Shown here piece after piece: positions 33,077 to 42,431 of a stretch of 64,000 bases of DNA. The stretch's first letter is position 1; every line of letters begins with the position of its first letter. This DNA is from UA16 sp042095135 (lineage in GTDB: Bacteria > Bacteroidota > Bacteroidia > Flavobacteriales_D > Sanyastnellaceae). The position numbers and the translations under genes are program-made. The notes below the pieces were generated by a model. That model saw only the letters and a list, made by a program, of their open reading frames with translations, had not been told where the DNA came from and ran no database searches. Location of the stretch: NCBI GenBank assembly GCA_042095135.1, contig JBELBV010000005.1:1-64000 (forward strand). Direction: 5' to 3'.

Positions 33077-33836
33077 CGACACGCCTCGGGTCATCGTCTT
33101 TGGCAGCGGTAACGTAGCAACTTCGCTTGGCCGGGCCTGGGAAGCCAACGGTGTAATCATCGCCGGATTTTGCAACCGCCGAGGCGTCGTCCCTCCGGGA
33201 TTCACCAGCACTGACGCGCCGTGCTTCAAGCACTCCAGTGAAATCGATGTTGCGGCCGATTACGCGTTGTTGGCTGTGCGAGACGAAGTGGTTTTCCCCC
33301 TCATCGAACAACTTCCTTCTCACCTGATTCCCGTCCATTTCAGCGGTGCCCTTCGGAACCCGGACAACGGAGGTGCCATCTGGTGTGCGCAAAGCATTCA
33401 GCCGAACGACCCGGAACACGTTGGGACCATTCCGATGGTGATCACCGCCAACGATGAAGCCGAACGAGACGCCCTGACTACCTTGGCCGGACGGATTTCT
33501 AAGCACCTCTTTCCGACGACTGAGGAGAAGCGCCAAAAAGGACACTTGACTGCGGTGTTTGCGGTCAACTTCACCAACCATGCCCTCGTCGTCGCTCAAG
33601 AACTCGCGAAACAAGCAGAACTCCCTTGGGATTGGTTTGTTCCCATGATTGAAACCATGAGCCGAGGAGCCATTGACGGGAAGGCCTACGAACGACAAAC
33701 CGGCCCCGGTATTCGCCGAGAAGACGCCATCATCCGTTCACAAATCGAGGCCCTCCAAGCGCATCCTGCTTGGCAAAAATTCTACGAAGCGGTCACAGCC
33801 AGCATTCAACACCTTCACGACACCCCCGATTCATGA
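33069..33836 (+). CDS. Rossmann-fold and DUF2520 domain protein
   Basis: The 255-residue protein has an N-terminal NAD(P)-binding motif (RVIVFGSGNVATSLGRAW, residues 7-24) and a C-terminal all-helical DUF2520 domain (HLTAVFAVNFTNHALVVAQEL, WFVPMIETM, TGPGIRREDA). The fold resembles ketopantoate or pyrroline-5-carboxylate reductases, but the substrate is unknown. The start at 33069 (MANDTP) is chosen; an upstream in-frame start lies deep in ccmF. The stop overlaps the next gene (ATGA), as in many Bacteroidota where this gene pairs with a KdsC-like phosphatase. Confidence 0.85.
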   Translation: MANDTPRVIVFGSGNVATSLGRAWEANGVIIAGFCNRRGVVPPGFTSTDAPCFKHSSEIDVAADYALLAVRDEVVFPLIEQLPSHLIPVHFSGALRNPDNGGAIWCAQSIQPNDPEHVGTIPMVITANDEAERDALTTLAGRISKHLFPTTEEKRQKGHLTAVFAVNFTNHALVVAQELAKQAELPWDWFVPMIETMSRGAIDGKAYERQTGPGIRREDAIIRSQIEALQAHPAWQKFYEAVTASIQHLHDTPDS

Positions 33837-34357
33837 CTGCCCTCACTCCCACCAAGCTCAAAACCATTCGCCTCCTCGCTTTTGATTACGACGGGGTATT
33901 CACCGACGGCACTATCCTCATCGATTCCGATGGCAAGATGCTTCGCCAGGGACACGCCAAAGATGGGTTTGCTATCCAATGGGCGATGAGGCAAGGGCTC
34001 CCCATCGCCATTGTGTCAGGGGGTAAAGAACCCAGCGTAGAAGAACGCATGCGTGGCTTGGGTGTGAAAGAGGTACACCTCGGTAGCCACGATAAAATGG
34101 CCGTGTTGCGTGACATCGCGTCTCGAATGGGCATTGGCCTTGAAGAGATGGCCTACATGGGCGATGACATGCCAGACATTCCCGCCTTGGAAGCAGTGGG
34201 GCTCTCTTGCTGTCCGAATGATGCCGCAACCGATGTATTACCCGTCTGCGACCACGTCAGCGCGTTGCCCGGAGGCAAAGGCTGCGTGCGGGAGTTGATT
34301 GAAGCCCACATGAAGGCCAATGGCATTTGGCAAGGTGAAGGGTTGGTCAATTGGTGA
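33833..34357 (+). CDS. HAD-family phosphatase, KdsC-like (KDO 8-phosphate phosphatase)
   Basis: The 174-residue protein has the HAD motif I FDYDGVFTDG (about 17-26), motif II IAIVSGGKEPSVEER, Lys in GSHDKMAVL, and motif IV YMGDDMPDIPAL. It lacks a cap domain, as in the tetrameric KdsC class that removes phosphate from KDO 8-phosphate in LPS core synthesis. Ends in GGKGCVRELIEAHM, a KdsC C-terminal signature. Specificity is inferred from family. It is in an operon with DUF2520, and yidC follows after 60 bases. Confidence 0.87.
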   Translation: MTALTPTKLKTIRLLAFDYDGVFTDGTILIDSDGKMLRQGHAKDGFAIQWAMRQGLPIAIVSGGKEPSVEERMRGLGVKEVHLGSHDKMAVLRDIASRMGIGLEEMAYMGDDMPDIPALEAVGLSCCPNDAATDVLPVCDHVSALPGGKGCVRELIEAHMKANGIWQGEGLVNW

Positions 34358-34400
34358 TAACCCACATGCGCTTCATACCCTGCTCACTGTGCAATCCGTT

Positions 34401-34408
34401 TAACTTCG
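34401..34408 (+). promoter_or_regulatory. Candidate -7 element (TAACTTCG) for yidC
   Basis: One mismatch to TAnnTTTG, 17 bases before the ATG at 34418, in one of the few 60-base gaps of this run of genes. Confidence 0.3.
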
Positions 34409-34417
34409 CACCCACCC

Positions 34418-36298
34418 ATGGATAAAAATCAAATCATAGGCATCGTCCTCATGGTGCTGTTGTACATCGGTTACATCTGGTACACGACGCCCACTGAAGA
34501 GGACCGATTGGCGGCCATCACGGCCCAAGAGCAACAGATCGAACAGGCCCGCCTCGACAGCATTGCTGCAGCGGAGGAATTAGAATTTCAAGCCCAACTT
34601 CGCGAACAGCCGACTGTTTCCGATACCGCCAGCACCGGAGCGCTCGATGCCTCGCTCATCCGAAGGTTCGGCGGATTGGCAAGTGCAGCAATTGGCATCG
34701 ACCAAACCTACACCCTCACATCCGATGGCGTGACCGCGACATTCAGTAGCCGCGGCGGCCTACTTTCCGGAGCCGAATTGACAGGTTACAAGCGCTACCA
34801 GTCGGAAGAATTGGTCCGCCTATGGAAAGAAGAGAACAGCGCCATGACCGTGGCCTTCGAATTCAATGAAGCTGCCGGCGAATTGAACCTGAGCGATTTC
34901 CACTTTGAAGCGGAGGCGCAACGCGAAAACAGCATCGCCCTAGTAAGCCGGTCGACCGAAGGTCAGACCATCCGGTGGGAACACGAACTCAATGGGTACA
35001 CCGTAACCTCAAACCTGTCATTCGAAGGCTTTAACTCGTCGTTGGGTGACCAATTTGTTTTCATTTGGGAGGCGGAAGGGATGCCCAACGAAAAAGGCAT
35101 CGATTGGGAGCGCCAGCACAGCAGCATCTACTACAAAGAAGTGGGTCTCGGCCGGGATTACCTGACTGACGGCCAAAGCAAGGACCTCATCACCGAGGAA
35201 CCGCTGGAATGGCTTGCATTCAAACAGAACTTTTTCTCGGCCATTGTGCGCAACGAAGGCAGGTTCCTACCTGGCGGGAGTTTGAAGACGGTCGTACCGG
35301 AGGAAGACTCAACCGTGACCATGGCCTACGCGGCAGCCCTCCCCTTTGAGATGCAGCGCGTTGGAACAGTCGCGGCCAGCACGTTCGAATTTTACCTTGG
35401 CCCCAATGAACAGAACGCCCTCGAATCCCTTGGATGGGAGGAAGCCGACCGTATCATCGACTACGGCTGGTGGATCTTCGGGTGGGTGAACCGTAATGTG
35501 ATTCTGCCGCTGTACGAAATCCTAGCAACGCGTTTTGCATCTGTCGGCATCATCGTATTGATCATCACCCTGATTATCAAACTCGCCTTGTCTCCGGTTA
35601 CGTGGAAGAACTTCATGTCTTCGGCGAAAATGCGCGTGCTGCGCCCGGATATCGACGAAATCAACGCCAAGCACGAAGACGACCCCATGGCGCGCCAACA
35701 GGAAACCATGGCGCTGTACCGAAAAACCGGCGTCAACCCCCTAGCTGGATGCCTCCCCGCATTGTTGCAGATGCCCATCCTGTATGCCATGTTCCGGTTC
35801 TTTCCTTCCAACATTGACATGCGCGGTCAGTCCTTCTTGTGGGCAGATGATTTGGGAGCGTATGACAGCGTTTTGGATCTCCCGTTCTCCATCCCCTTCT
35901 ATGGAGCCCATGTAAGCGGATTTACCTTCCTGATGGCGGTCAGCACCTTCTTCTACATGCGCTTGACCATGGCCAATCAACCCGCTCAGCCGCAACAGCC
36001 GGGTATGCCTAACATGAAGGTCATCCAACAGATGTTCCCCTTCATGATGCTCTTTTTCTTCAACAAGTTTGCATCTGGACTGAGCCTCTACTACCTCGCA
36101 GCCAATGTGGTCAGCATGGGCCAAATGCTAGTGATTAAGCAGTTCTTTATCGATGAGGATAAAATCCGCGATCGCATCGAGGAGAACAAAGCCAAGCCAC
36201 GCAAGAAGTCAAGCTTCCAAGAGCGCCTCGAGCAAATGCAAAAAGAACAGGCGGCCAAGACCAAAGAAATCAAGGCCAACAAGAAGAAGCGCAAATGA
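34418..36298 (+). CDS. yidC: Membrane protein insertase YidC
   Basis: The 626-residue protein inserts and folds inner-membrane proteins, alone or with SecYEG. First membrane helix at 6-22, coiled linker (AQEQQIEQARLDSIAAAEELE), large periplasmic beta domain (about 80-350), then the conserved core with five helices (IIVLIITLIIKLALSPVTWK, NPLAGCLPALLQMPILYAMF, KVIQQMFPFMMLFFFNKFAS). The C-terminus is a basic tail (KANKKKRK) that can contact ribosomes. Length is normal for Bacteroidota. Its TGA overlaps the DUF6438 ATG. Confidence 0.97.
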   Translation: MDKNQIIGIVLMVLLYIGYIWYTTPTEEDRLAAITAQEQQIEQARLDSIAAAEELEFQAQLREQPTVSDTASTGALDASLIRRFGGLASAAIGIDQTYTLTSDGVTATFSSRGGLLSGAELTGYKRYQSEELVRLWKEENSAMTVAFEFNEAAGELNLSDFHFEAEAQRENSIALVSRSTEGQTIRWEHELNGYTVTSNLSFEGFNSSLGDQFVFIWEAEGMPNEKGIDWERQHSSIYYKEVGLGRDYLTDGQSKDLITEEPLEWLAFKQNFFSAIVRNEGRFLPGGSLKTVVPEEDSTVTMAYAAALPFEMQRVGTVAASTFEFYLGPNEQNALESLGWEEADRIIDYGWWIFGWVNRNVILPLYEILATRFASVGIIVLIITLIIKLALSPVTWKNFMSSAKMRVLRPDIDEINAKHEDDPMARQQETMALYRKTGVNPLAGCLPALLQMPILYAMFRFFPSNIDMRGQSFLWADDLGAYDSVLDLPFSIPFYGAHVSGFTFLMAVSTFFYMRLTMANQPAQPQQPGMPNMKVIQQMFPFMMLFFFNKFASGLSLYYLAANVVSMGQMLVIKQFFIDEDKIRDRIEENKAKPRKKSSFQERLEQMQKEQAAKTKEIKANKKKRK

Positions 36299-36792
36299 TG
36301 CGGAAATCCCTGTTCGGACTTTTTGGCTGGGGATTGTTCTGCTTTCTCATTCTCGGATGCACCCGCGAGACCACCAACTTGGCCTCAACTGAAAACGCGT
36401 TCCATCCCGCACTGTACAAGAAAACCATGTGTTTCGGCCCGTGCCCGGCTTTTACATTCAAAGTAACCGCAACAGGTGCGGCAACGTTGTCCATTGACCG
36501 TCCGTTGAGAGGCACCCCATTGAGCGAATTGCCCCTCGGTTCCTACCGCGCCCAAATAACCGACGCCGGTGCATGGAATGTCCGAATCCATGCAGCCGCT
36601 CAGGAGGTGGAGTACAGCAGCTTGGATTCTTTGTATGACAACCCCTACATTACGGACCTGCCTGCCACCATCACCGAATGGGAAGGAAAGTCCGTAACGA
36701 ACCGGTACAACGGTCCCGATTTGACTACCTTGTACGCCGCTTTCGATGAGGCGATGGCCGCATTGAATTGGCGCCCTATTGAAACCAAGTAA
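36295..36792 (+). CDS. DUF6438-type lipoprotein
   Basis: The 165-residue protein has a signal ending in FLILGC (lipidation Cys near residue 22). It contains the CFGPCPAFTFKV motif typical of the DUF6438 group, with two cysteines that may form a disulfide. The rest is a small alpha/beta domain with no catalytic motif. Function is unknown. It overlaps yidC by 4 bases and precedes the S46 peptidase by 9 bases. Confidence 0.72.
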   Translation: MMRKSLFGLFGWGLFCFLILGCTRETTNLASTENAFHPALYKKTMCFGPCPAFTFKVTATGAATLSIDRPLRGTPLSELPLGSYRAQITDAGAWNVRIHAAAQEVEYSSLDSLYDNPYITDLPATITEWEGKSVTNRYNGPDLTTLYAAFDEAMAALNWRPIETK

Positions 36793-36801
36793 CCCCCAAT
36801 T

Positions 36802-38961
36802 ATGAAGAAGTTTACTGCTACCCTGCTCCTCGCAGGCATGATGCTTTCGCAGTTCGCCCTCCGTGCAGACGAAGGGATGTGGCTGGTGAGCATGCTGAAC
36901 CGCATCACCATGGCCGAGGCCCAAGGCCTGGGCTTGAACCTTTCAGCTGAAGAAATTTACGACATCAACAACGCCAGTCTTAAGGATGCCATCGTGCGCC
37001 TCAATGGCGGATCGTGCACCGGTGAAGTCATCTCATCCCAAGGGTTGGTCCTAACCAACCACCACTGCGCTTACGACGCCATTCAAGGGTTTTCGTCTAC
37101 AGAAAACGACTACTTGACCGACGGTTTCTTCGCGCTGGCCCTCGACCAAGAGATGCACATCGACGACTTCGTCATCAGCTTTTTGGTCCGCATCGACGAC
37201 GTTACTTCCCGCATCCTTGAAAACGTCACCGTGGAGATGACCGAGGACGAGCGCAACGCTGCCATCGCCGAAGCGCGCAAGGCCTTGATAGAGGAGATGA
37301 ACCCAGAAGGAGATAAAGAACTCCAATTGAAGAGCTTCTACTATGACAACGAGTTTTACATGTTCGAGTACAAGACGTACCGCGACATCCGCCTCGTTGC
37401 TGCACCGCCAGAAAGCGTGGGCAAGTACGGCGGCGATACGGACAACTGGATGTGGCCCCGCCACACCGGTGATTTCTCCATGTTGCGCATTTACGCCGAC
37501 GAAAACAACGAGCCTGCGGACTTCAGTGAGAGCAATGTCCCCTATCAGCCTAAGCGCCACCTCCGCATCAGCATGGACGGTGTATCCGAAGGTGACTTCA
37601 CGATGGTGATGGGCTACCCCGGCAGCACCGATCGTTTCTTGAGCAGCTGGGGCATCGATCAGGCCCTGCGCCTCTACAACCCTTCTGTAGTCGACGTACG
37701 CGATCTCAAATTGAAAACCATGAAGTCGCACATGGATGCTGACCCTGCCGTACGCATTCAGTATGCAGCGAAATATGCACAGACGGCTAATTATTGGAAA
37801 TACTACATCGGCCAATCAAAAGGGTTGAAGCGCTTGGATGTCGAATCCAAGAAGCAAGCGCTCGAAGCGCGCTTCACCGATTGGGTCAATGCCGATGAGG
37901 ATCGGCAGGAGGAGTATGGCATGGCTTTGGCTTTGATTCAATCGTACTACCTCGATACGGATGCGAGCGTTCAAGGGAAGGTTTACGCCCTCGAAGCAGG
38001 CCTCATCGGTTGCGACATTAGCTTGTTCTCCTTCCGCTTCTACCGCATGGCCGCTGGTCTGTTCAGCGAAGACGAGGAAGAGGTGGCCGCTACGCAAGCG
38101 GCGATGACTGGGTTTGTCAGCGGGTTTTTCAAGGAGTACGACCAAGCGACCGACCGGGATTTGTTTGTCAACTTGATGACCAAATTCCGCGACGACATCG
38201 ATCCGGCATACCACCCCTCTTTCTTTGCAACCGTTGCCGACAAGTACAAAGGTGATTTCAATCGCTTCGCAGATAAGATGTACGCCAAGAGCTTTTTGGT
38301 GGACCCTGAGCGTTGTGCGGAGTTCATCGCCAACCCTTCGCGGAAAGTGATGGACAAAGACCTCGCAATCATCGTGGGCCAAAGCGCGATCCAAACGTAT
38401 TTCGCTGGCCAGGCCAACCCGGCAGAGGATAAGTTCAACCGCGGGTACCGACTCTTCGTCAAAGGCTTGCGTGAAATGGATGCGGACCAGGCCATTGCAC
38501 CAGACGCCAACTCCACCATGCGCATGACCTTCGGATCGGTTGCACCTTACAAAGCCGCTGACGCTGTGAATTATGACTTCATCACCACGGCCAACGGCAT
38601 CTTGGAGAAGAAGGACAATTCCAACCCGGAATTCATCGTCCCGGATGCACTGGATGACCTCATCCGCAGCCGTGACTTTGGTCAGTATGCAGACGAATCT
38701 GGCGAGCTCGTGGTGTGCTTTATCCACGGCACCGACATCACCGGCGGTAACTCAGGCTCTCCCGTTCTAGACGCCAACGGCGACCTCATTGGTTGCGCGT
38801 TCGACGGCAACTGGGAAGCCATGAGTGGCGACATCGCCTTCGAAACGGAATTGCAGCGCACCATCTCCGTGGACATCCGCTACGTCACATGGATCCTCGA
38901 TAAGTTTGCCGGCGCGCAAAACTTGATTGACGAAATGGATTTTGTTTCAGGCCTGCGCTAA
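36802..38961 (+). CDS. S46 family dipeptidyl-peptidase (DPP7-like)
   Basis: The 719-residue periplasmic serine exopeptidase has a signal peptide of about 22 residues, catalytic His in VLTNHHCAYDAIQ (about 87-88) and catalytic Ser in GGNSGSPVLDANG near residue 648. The specificity residue 18 positions after the Ser is Gly (AFDGNWEAMSGD), as in DPP7 enzymes that prefer hydrophobic P1 residues; DPP11 has Arg there and prefers acidic residues. It releases dipeptides from peptide N-termini. It is last in the operon and is followed by a terminator at 38984. Confidence 0.94.
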   Translation: MKKFTATLLLAGMMLSQFALRADEGMWLVSMLNRITMAEAQGLGLNLSAEEIYDINNASLKDAIVRLNGGSCTGEVISSQGLVLTNHHCAYDAIQGFSSTENDYLTDGFFALALDQEMHIDDFVISFLVRIDDVTSRILENVTVEMTEDERNAAIAEARKALIEEMNPEGDKELQLKSFYYDNEFYMFEYKTYRDIRLVAAPPESVGKYGGDTDNWMWPRHTGDFSMLRIYADENNEPADFSESNVPYQPKRHLRISMDGVSEGDFTMVMGYPGSTDRFLSSWGIDQALRLYNPSVVDVRDLKLKTMKSHMDADPAVRIQYAAKYAQTANYWKYYIGQSKGLKRLDVESKKQALEARFTDWVNADEDRQEEYGMALALIQSYYLDTDASVQGKVYALEAGLIGCDISLFSFRFYRMAAGLFSEDEEEVAATQAAMTGFVSGFFKEYDQATDRDLFVNLMTKFRDDIDPAYHPSFFATVADKYKGDFNRFADKMYAKSFLVDPERCAEFIANPSRKVMDKDLAIIVGQSAIQTYFAGQANPAEDKFNRGYRLFVKGLREMDADQAIAPDANSTMRMTFGSVAPYKAADAVNYDFITTANGILEKKDNSNPEFIVPDALDDLIRSRDFGQYADESGELVVCFIHGTDITGGNSGSPVLDANGDLIGCAFDGNWEAMSGDIAFETELQRTISVDIRYVTWILDKFAGAQNLIDEMDFVSGLR

Positions 38962-38983
38962 GCAGTCTGACGAATCTGAAATG

Positions 38984-39018
38984 AAAGCGGCACCTCCAAT
39001 GGGGTGCCGCTTTTCTTT
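38984..39018 (+). terminator. Intrinsic terminator after the S46 peptidase, likely bidirectional
   Basis: AAAGCGGCACC pairs with GGTGCCGCTTT around a short loop, followed by TCTTTTG. It serves the plus-strand run of genes and perhaps the convergent ppc. Confidence 0.88.
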
Positions 39019-39036
39019 TGTCAGTATACCGAGCAA

Positions 39037-41592
39037 TCAGACCGCGTTGCGGCTGGCGTTGATGATGCCAAACATAGAGCGGACAACAAGCCGTTTCAAT
39101 ACGTCGGATTCCCACTTCGAAGCTTCATCACCGTTGCCCAACTGCCCGAGAGCGAAGTGTTGAATCACCAGCAGCGGACGGATGATGTCGTCTCGGAGCC
39201 CAATGCTCTCCCTGATGTGCGGGTTGCGCTCCATTAGCGATTGCTGACCGGCAATATCAAGCACCCAGCGCTTGGTCAATTCGTATTCGTCACGCACCAT
39301 GGACCAAATGCCGCCAAATTGCGCGTCGTCTTCCAAGTGGGCTGTGAGACGAAAGTCGCTCTTCATCATGCTCTGCATACTGTTTTCCACCAACGCCCGG
39401 AAGAACGAGTTATCGCGGTACAACGCACGCGCCTCCTCAATGCGTCCTTCGCCGTCCAACCACTCCAACGCGGTCCCCAGCCCAAAAAATCCTGGCACGT
39501 TTTGCTTGAGTTGGGTCCACGACCCTACAAACGGAATCGCTCGCAGGTCGCCGAAGGTCAGCGGACCGTCCTTGGCCCGACTCGTTGGGCGACTGCCGAT
39601 GTTGGTTTCTCCGTAGTACTTGAGCGTTCCCCACTGCGTGAGGTAGTTCATGAACTCCGGATGTTCCTTCAACCGGGTGTAGTGCGCGAACGAGTGCTGG
39701 CCCAATGCCTTGATCAGCGCTTCTTGTTCCGCACTGAAATGCGTTTGTGAATCTTCGAAAATTCGGCTCTGAAGGCCGGCAGTCAAAAGCAATTCGAGGT
39801 TGAAGCCCGCTGAGCGAGGTATCCCAAAATTGGAACTGATGGTCTGCCCTTGAATAGTCGTCTGGATTTCGGTGTTCTCGATATCCTGTCCGTGCGCCGC
39901 ATAGAACCGATGCGTATTTCCGCCGCCACGTGCTGGCGGTCCACCGCGCCCGTCGAAGAAGACGACGGTGATGCCTTCATCCCGAGAGAGCTTAGACAAC
40001 CGACGCTTCGCCTCGTATATGGACCAGTTGGCCTGCAAGTATCCACCGTCCTTGGTGCCATCAGAAAAACCGAGCATCACCGTCTGGCGATCGCCACGGC
40101 GGCTCAAATGCGCCCGATACGCCGGGTGCTTGTACATATCGCGCACCTCGTCTTCCGATCGGGCCAAGTCCGCAATGGTTTCAAACAGCGGCACAATATC
40201 AAGGGCGGTCTCCTCATCCAATCCAGCCATGCGGGCCAATGCCGCGACAGCCGCCACATCGATGATGCCACGGCAGTTGCTGATGATGTACCGGTGACAC
40301 GCCCGCACACCGTTGTGCTTTTGGATTTTGGCCATGGTGCGCAAGGACGCGATAATGTCATGGTGGCGTTCTTCTTCGAGTCGGACCACGGCGCCTTTCC
40401 ACTTGTCACTCAGCAGCTCATTCACTTGCTCCACGGCCGGAAGCGCTCGGAAGGCTTCGATAGATTCACCGGCTACTGTGAGCGCTTCGTCCAAGGCCTT
40501 CTGAATCACCCGGCTGTCTTGACGGATGTCCAAGCTGGCAAAATGCAAACCAAACAAGCGCAGCTTGAATTGGAACCCTCTGATCTTCTCAATGAACAAC
40601 CCGTTCGAATGCTGCGCGACCCATTGGGCAATGTCATCCAGCTCTTGATTCAAATCCGCAACGGACAACACCGCTGAATCCGGGTGGAGCATGGCGAATT
40701 CAATCCGGTCTTGGAGCTGGTCGAGGCGAGTAGATACGTGCTTGAACGTGATGCGGCGGCGCAAATCCCGAATTTCACGGCGGTAGCACCGCAGCAGGGT
40801 CAGGCGAAGGCGCTCTGCGACATTCCATGTTGTTTGCGAATCCACAAACGGGTTGCCGTCGCGGTCACCTCCAGGCCAAAAACCAATCGAAATGAGGCCC
40901 TCACTCAGGGCTTGCGCAGACGGGTCGTCGAGGGTTTGGGCCACCTTGGCATAGAGCTCGGGCGCCGCGTGGTAAAATACGTTCTCGAGGTACCACGTTT
41001 GGCGAACGGCTTCGTCGTAAGGGGTGGGCGGTTCTGAATTGAAGAATGGCGTCAGCCCCAGTTGGTGAAGCAGTTTCCGGATGCTGACCAGGTCGTTTTC
41101 TTCCATGGCTTTGGCCAAGTCGGTGATAATGGCCAGCGCATTGCCCGGGTAAAATTGCGTCGGGTGTGCCGTCAAGACCACGCGCACCGCATATTCTCCC
41201 AAAATCTCCCTCAAGTCCTCCTCCTTGCGGTGACGGCGAATGCGCTGCATGAAACTCTGCAGGGATTCCGCACCGCCCAAATCGTTGAGTTGCGCATACC
41301 GAGCGTCTTCCAAGGCATCCACCAACACCACCTGCCGTTCTACGTATTGAATGATCCGGAACAGCAGGTCCGCTTTGCTTTCTACATCACGCAAGCCTTG
41401 AGAAGCGAAAAATCCATCGAGGATTTCTTCAGGGGTCTTGGCGTTGTTCAATCCCTCATCACACGCTTCTTGCAGCAACGGCACCCGCAGTCCGGTTTGC
41501 CGAATGCCATCCAACGGCAGCGTCAAGAAAATGCCATTGAACACGTGAAACGGGTGGCTGACAACTGCACTGTACTCTTTACGATCTTTCAT
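39037..41592 (-). CDS. ppc: Phosphoenolpyruvate carboxylase
   Basis: The 851-residue enzyme makes oxaloacetate from PEP and bicarbonate (anaplerosis). Catalytic motifs: VLTAHPTQFYPGNAL (catalytic His), MLGFSDGTKDGGYLQANW, and FFDGRGGPPARGGGNTHRF with the conserved Arg/Gly loop. The C-terminus ends INASRNAV where most PEPCs end in NTG, and the protein is 30-70 residues shorter than E. coli Ppc, as in a divergent Bacteroidota branch. The missing Gly terminus may change allosteric behaviour. It stands alone, divergent from trmD. Confidence 0.95.
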   Translation of the reverse strand: MKDRKEYSAVVSHPFHVFNGIFLTLPLDGIRQTGLRVPLLQEACDEGLNNAKTPEEILDGFFASQGLRDVESKADLLFRIIQYVERQVVLVDALEDARYAQLNDLGGAESLQSFMQRIRRHRKEEDLREILGEYAVRVVLTAHPTQFYPGNALAIITDLAKAMEENDLVSIRKLLHQLGLTPFFNSEPPTPYDEAVRQTWYLENVFYHAAPELYAKVAQTLDDPSAQALSEGLISIGFWPGGDRDGNPFVDSQTTWNVAERLRLTLLRCYRREIRDLRRRITFKHVSTRLDQLQDRIEFAMLHPDSAVLSVADLNQELDDIAQWVAQHSNGLFIEKIRGFQFKLRLFGLHFASLDIRQDSRVIQKALDEALTVAGESIEAFRALPAVEQVNELLSDKWKGAVVRLEEERHHDIIASLRTMAKIQKHNGVRACHRYIISNCRGIIDVAAVAALARMAGLDEETALDIVPLFETIADLARSEDEVRDMYKHPAYRAHLSRRGDRQTVMLGFSDGTKDGGYLQANWSIYEAKRRLSKLSRDEGITVVFFDGRGGPPARGGGNTHRFYAAHGQDIENTEIQTTIQGQTISSNFGIPRSAGFNLELLLTAGLQSRIFEDSQTHFSAEQEALIKALGQHSFAHYTRLKEHPEFMNYLTQWGTLKYYGETNIGSRPTSRAKDGPLTFGDLRAIPFVGSWTQLKQNVPGFFGLGTALEWLDGEGRIEEARALYRDNSFFRALVENSMQSMMKSDFRLTAHLEDDAQFGGIWSMVRDEYELTKRWVLDIAGQQSLMERNPHIRESIGLRDDIIRPLLVIQHFALGQLGNGDEASKWESDVLKRLVVRSMFGIINASRNAV

Positions 41593-41611
41593 GCCCTTCT
41601 TGACTGGACTG

Positions 41612-41619
41612 CAAAGGTA
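41612..41619 (-). promoter_or_regulatory. -7 element (TACCTTTG) of ppc
   Basis: Perfect minus-strand TAnnTTTG, starting 27 bases before the ATG at 41592, for a predicted leader of about 15 bases. Confidence 0.6.
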
Positions 41620-41649
41620 CTTTCCGCTGCTGACATAACCGGCTTCCCG

Positions 41650-41657
41650 TACCTTTG
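41650..41657 (+). promoter_or_regulatory. -7 element (TACCTTTG) of trmD
   Basis: Perfect TAnnTTTG starting 26 bases before the ATG at 41676. It is identical to the divergent ppc box, with which it shares an 83-base region. Confidence 0.6.
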
Positions 41658-41675
41658 ACTCATCTTCCGCTTCCC

Positions 41676-42359
41676 ATGCGCATCGACATTCTCACCGTTG
41701 TACCCTCTTTGCTCGACAGCCCGTTCTCGGATAGCATCATCCAACGTGCCCAGGACAAAGGCGTAGTCGACATTCGCGTGCACAATATCCGCGATTGGAG
41801 CAAGGACAAACACAACAAGGTCGACGACGAGCCCTTTGGAGGAATCGCCGGCATGGTAATGACCATCCAGCCCATCCTCGATGCCATTGAAGAGCTGCAG
41901 TCTGAGTGTACCTACAGCGAAATCATCTACCTGACGCCCGACGGTGAACCACTCAAGCAGGCCCGAGTAAATAAACTCTCGATTTCCGGCAACTTGCTCA
42001 TCATCTGCGGCCACTACAAAGGCATTGATCAGCGGCTGCGCGACCACGTGGTGACACTTGAACTTTCCATCGGTGACTATGTGCTCTCCGGAGGTGAACT
42101 CGCCGCAGCGGTATTGACCGATGCCGTTGTGCGACTATTGCCCGGTGCCATCGGCGACGAACAGAGCGCTTTGACCGACAGCTTCCAAGACGAATTGCTC
42201 GCCCCACCGGTGTACACCCGTCCCGCGAACTACAAGGGCTGGGAAGTTCCGGAAATACTGCGTTCAGGGGACCATGCTGCCATTGGGAAGTGGATGGAAG
42301 AGCAAGCCTACGAGCGCACCAAAGCGCGTCGGCCGGATTTGCTCAAAAAAGATTCCTGA
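41676..42359 (+). CDS. trmD: tRNA (guanine-N1-)-methyltransferase TrmD
   Basis: The 227-residue SPOUT enzyme methylates G37 of tRNAs with SAM. Motifs: MRIDILTVVPSLLDSPFSDS start, DDEPFGGIAGMVM, ICGHYKGIDQRLRDH and the trefoil-knot segment LSIGDYVLSGGELAAAVLTDAVVRLLPG. The ATG at 41676 begins the conserved domain; a TTG at 41655 would add seven unrelated residues and overlap the promoter box. rplS follows after 72 bases, keeping the common trmD-rplS order, while rimM and rpsP are far away. Confidence 0.97.
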   Translation: MRIDILTVVPSLLDSPFSDSIIQRAQDKGVVDIRVHNIRDWSKDKHNKVDDEPFGGIAGMVMTIQPILDAIEELQSECTYSEIIYLTPDGEPLKQARVNKLSISGNLLIICGHYKGIDQRLRDHVVTLELSIGDYVLSGGELAAAVLTDAVVRLLPGAIGDEQSALTDSFQDELLAPPVYTRPANYKGWEVPEILRSGDHAAIGKWMEEQAYERTKARRPDLLKKDS

Positions 42360-42389
42360 AAAGAGTTCAAATCCTATCCGGATTATTCG

Positions 42390-42397
42390 TAATATTG
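42390..42397 (+). promoter_or_regulatory. Candidate -7 element (TAATATTG) for rplS
   Basis: One mismatch to TAnnTTTG, 42 bases before the ATG at 42432. It may give rplS a separate transcript from trmD. Confidence 0.3.
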
Positions 42398-42431
42398 CAC
42401 CCCGATTCACGGGAGCAGAAAAACGAACACC

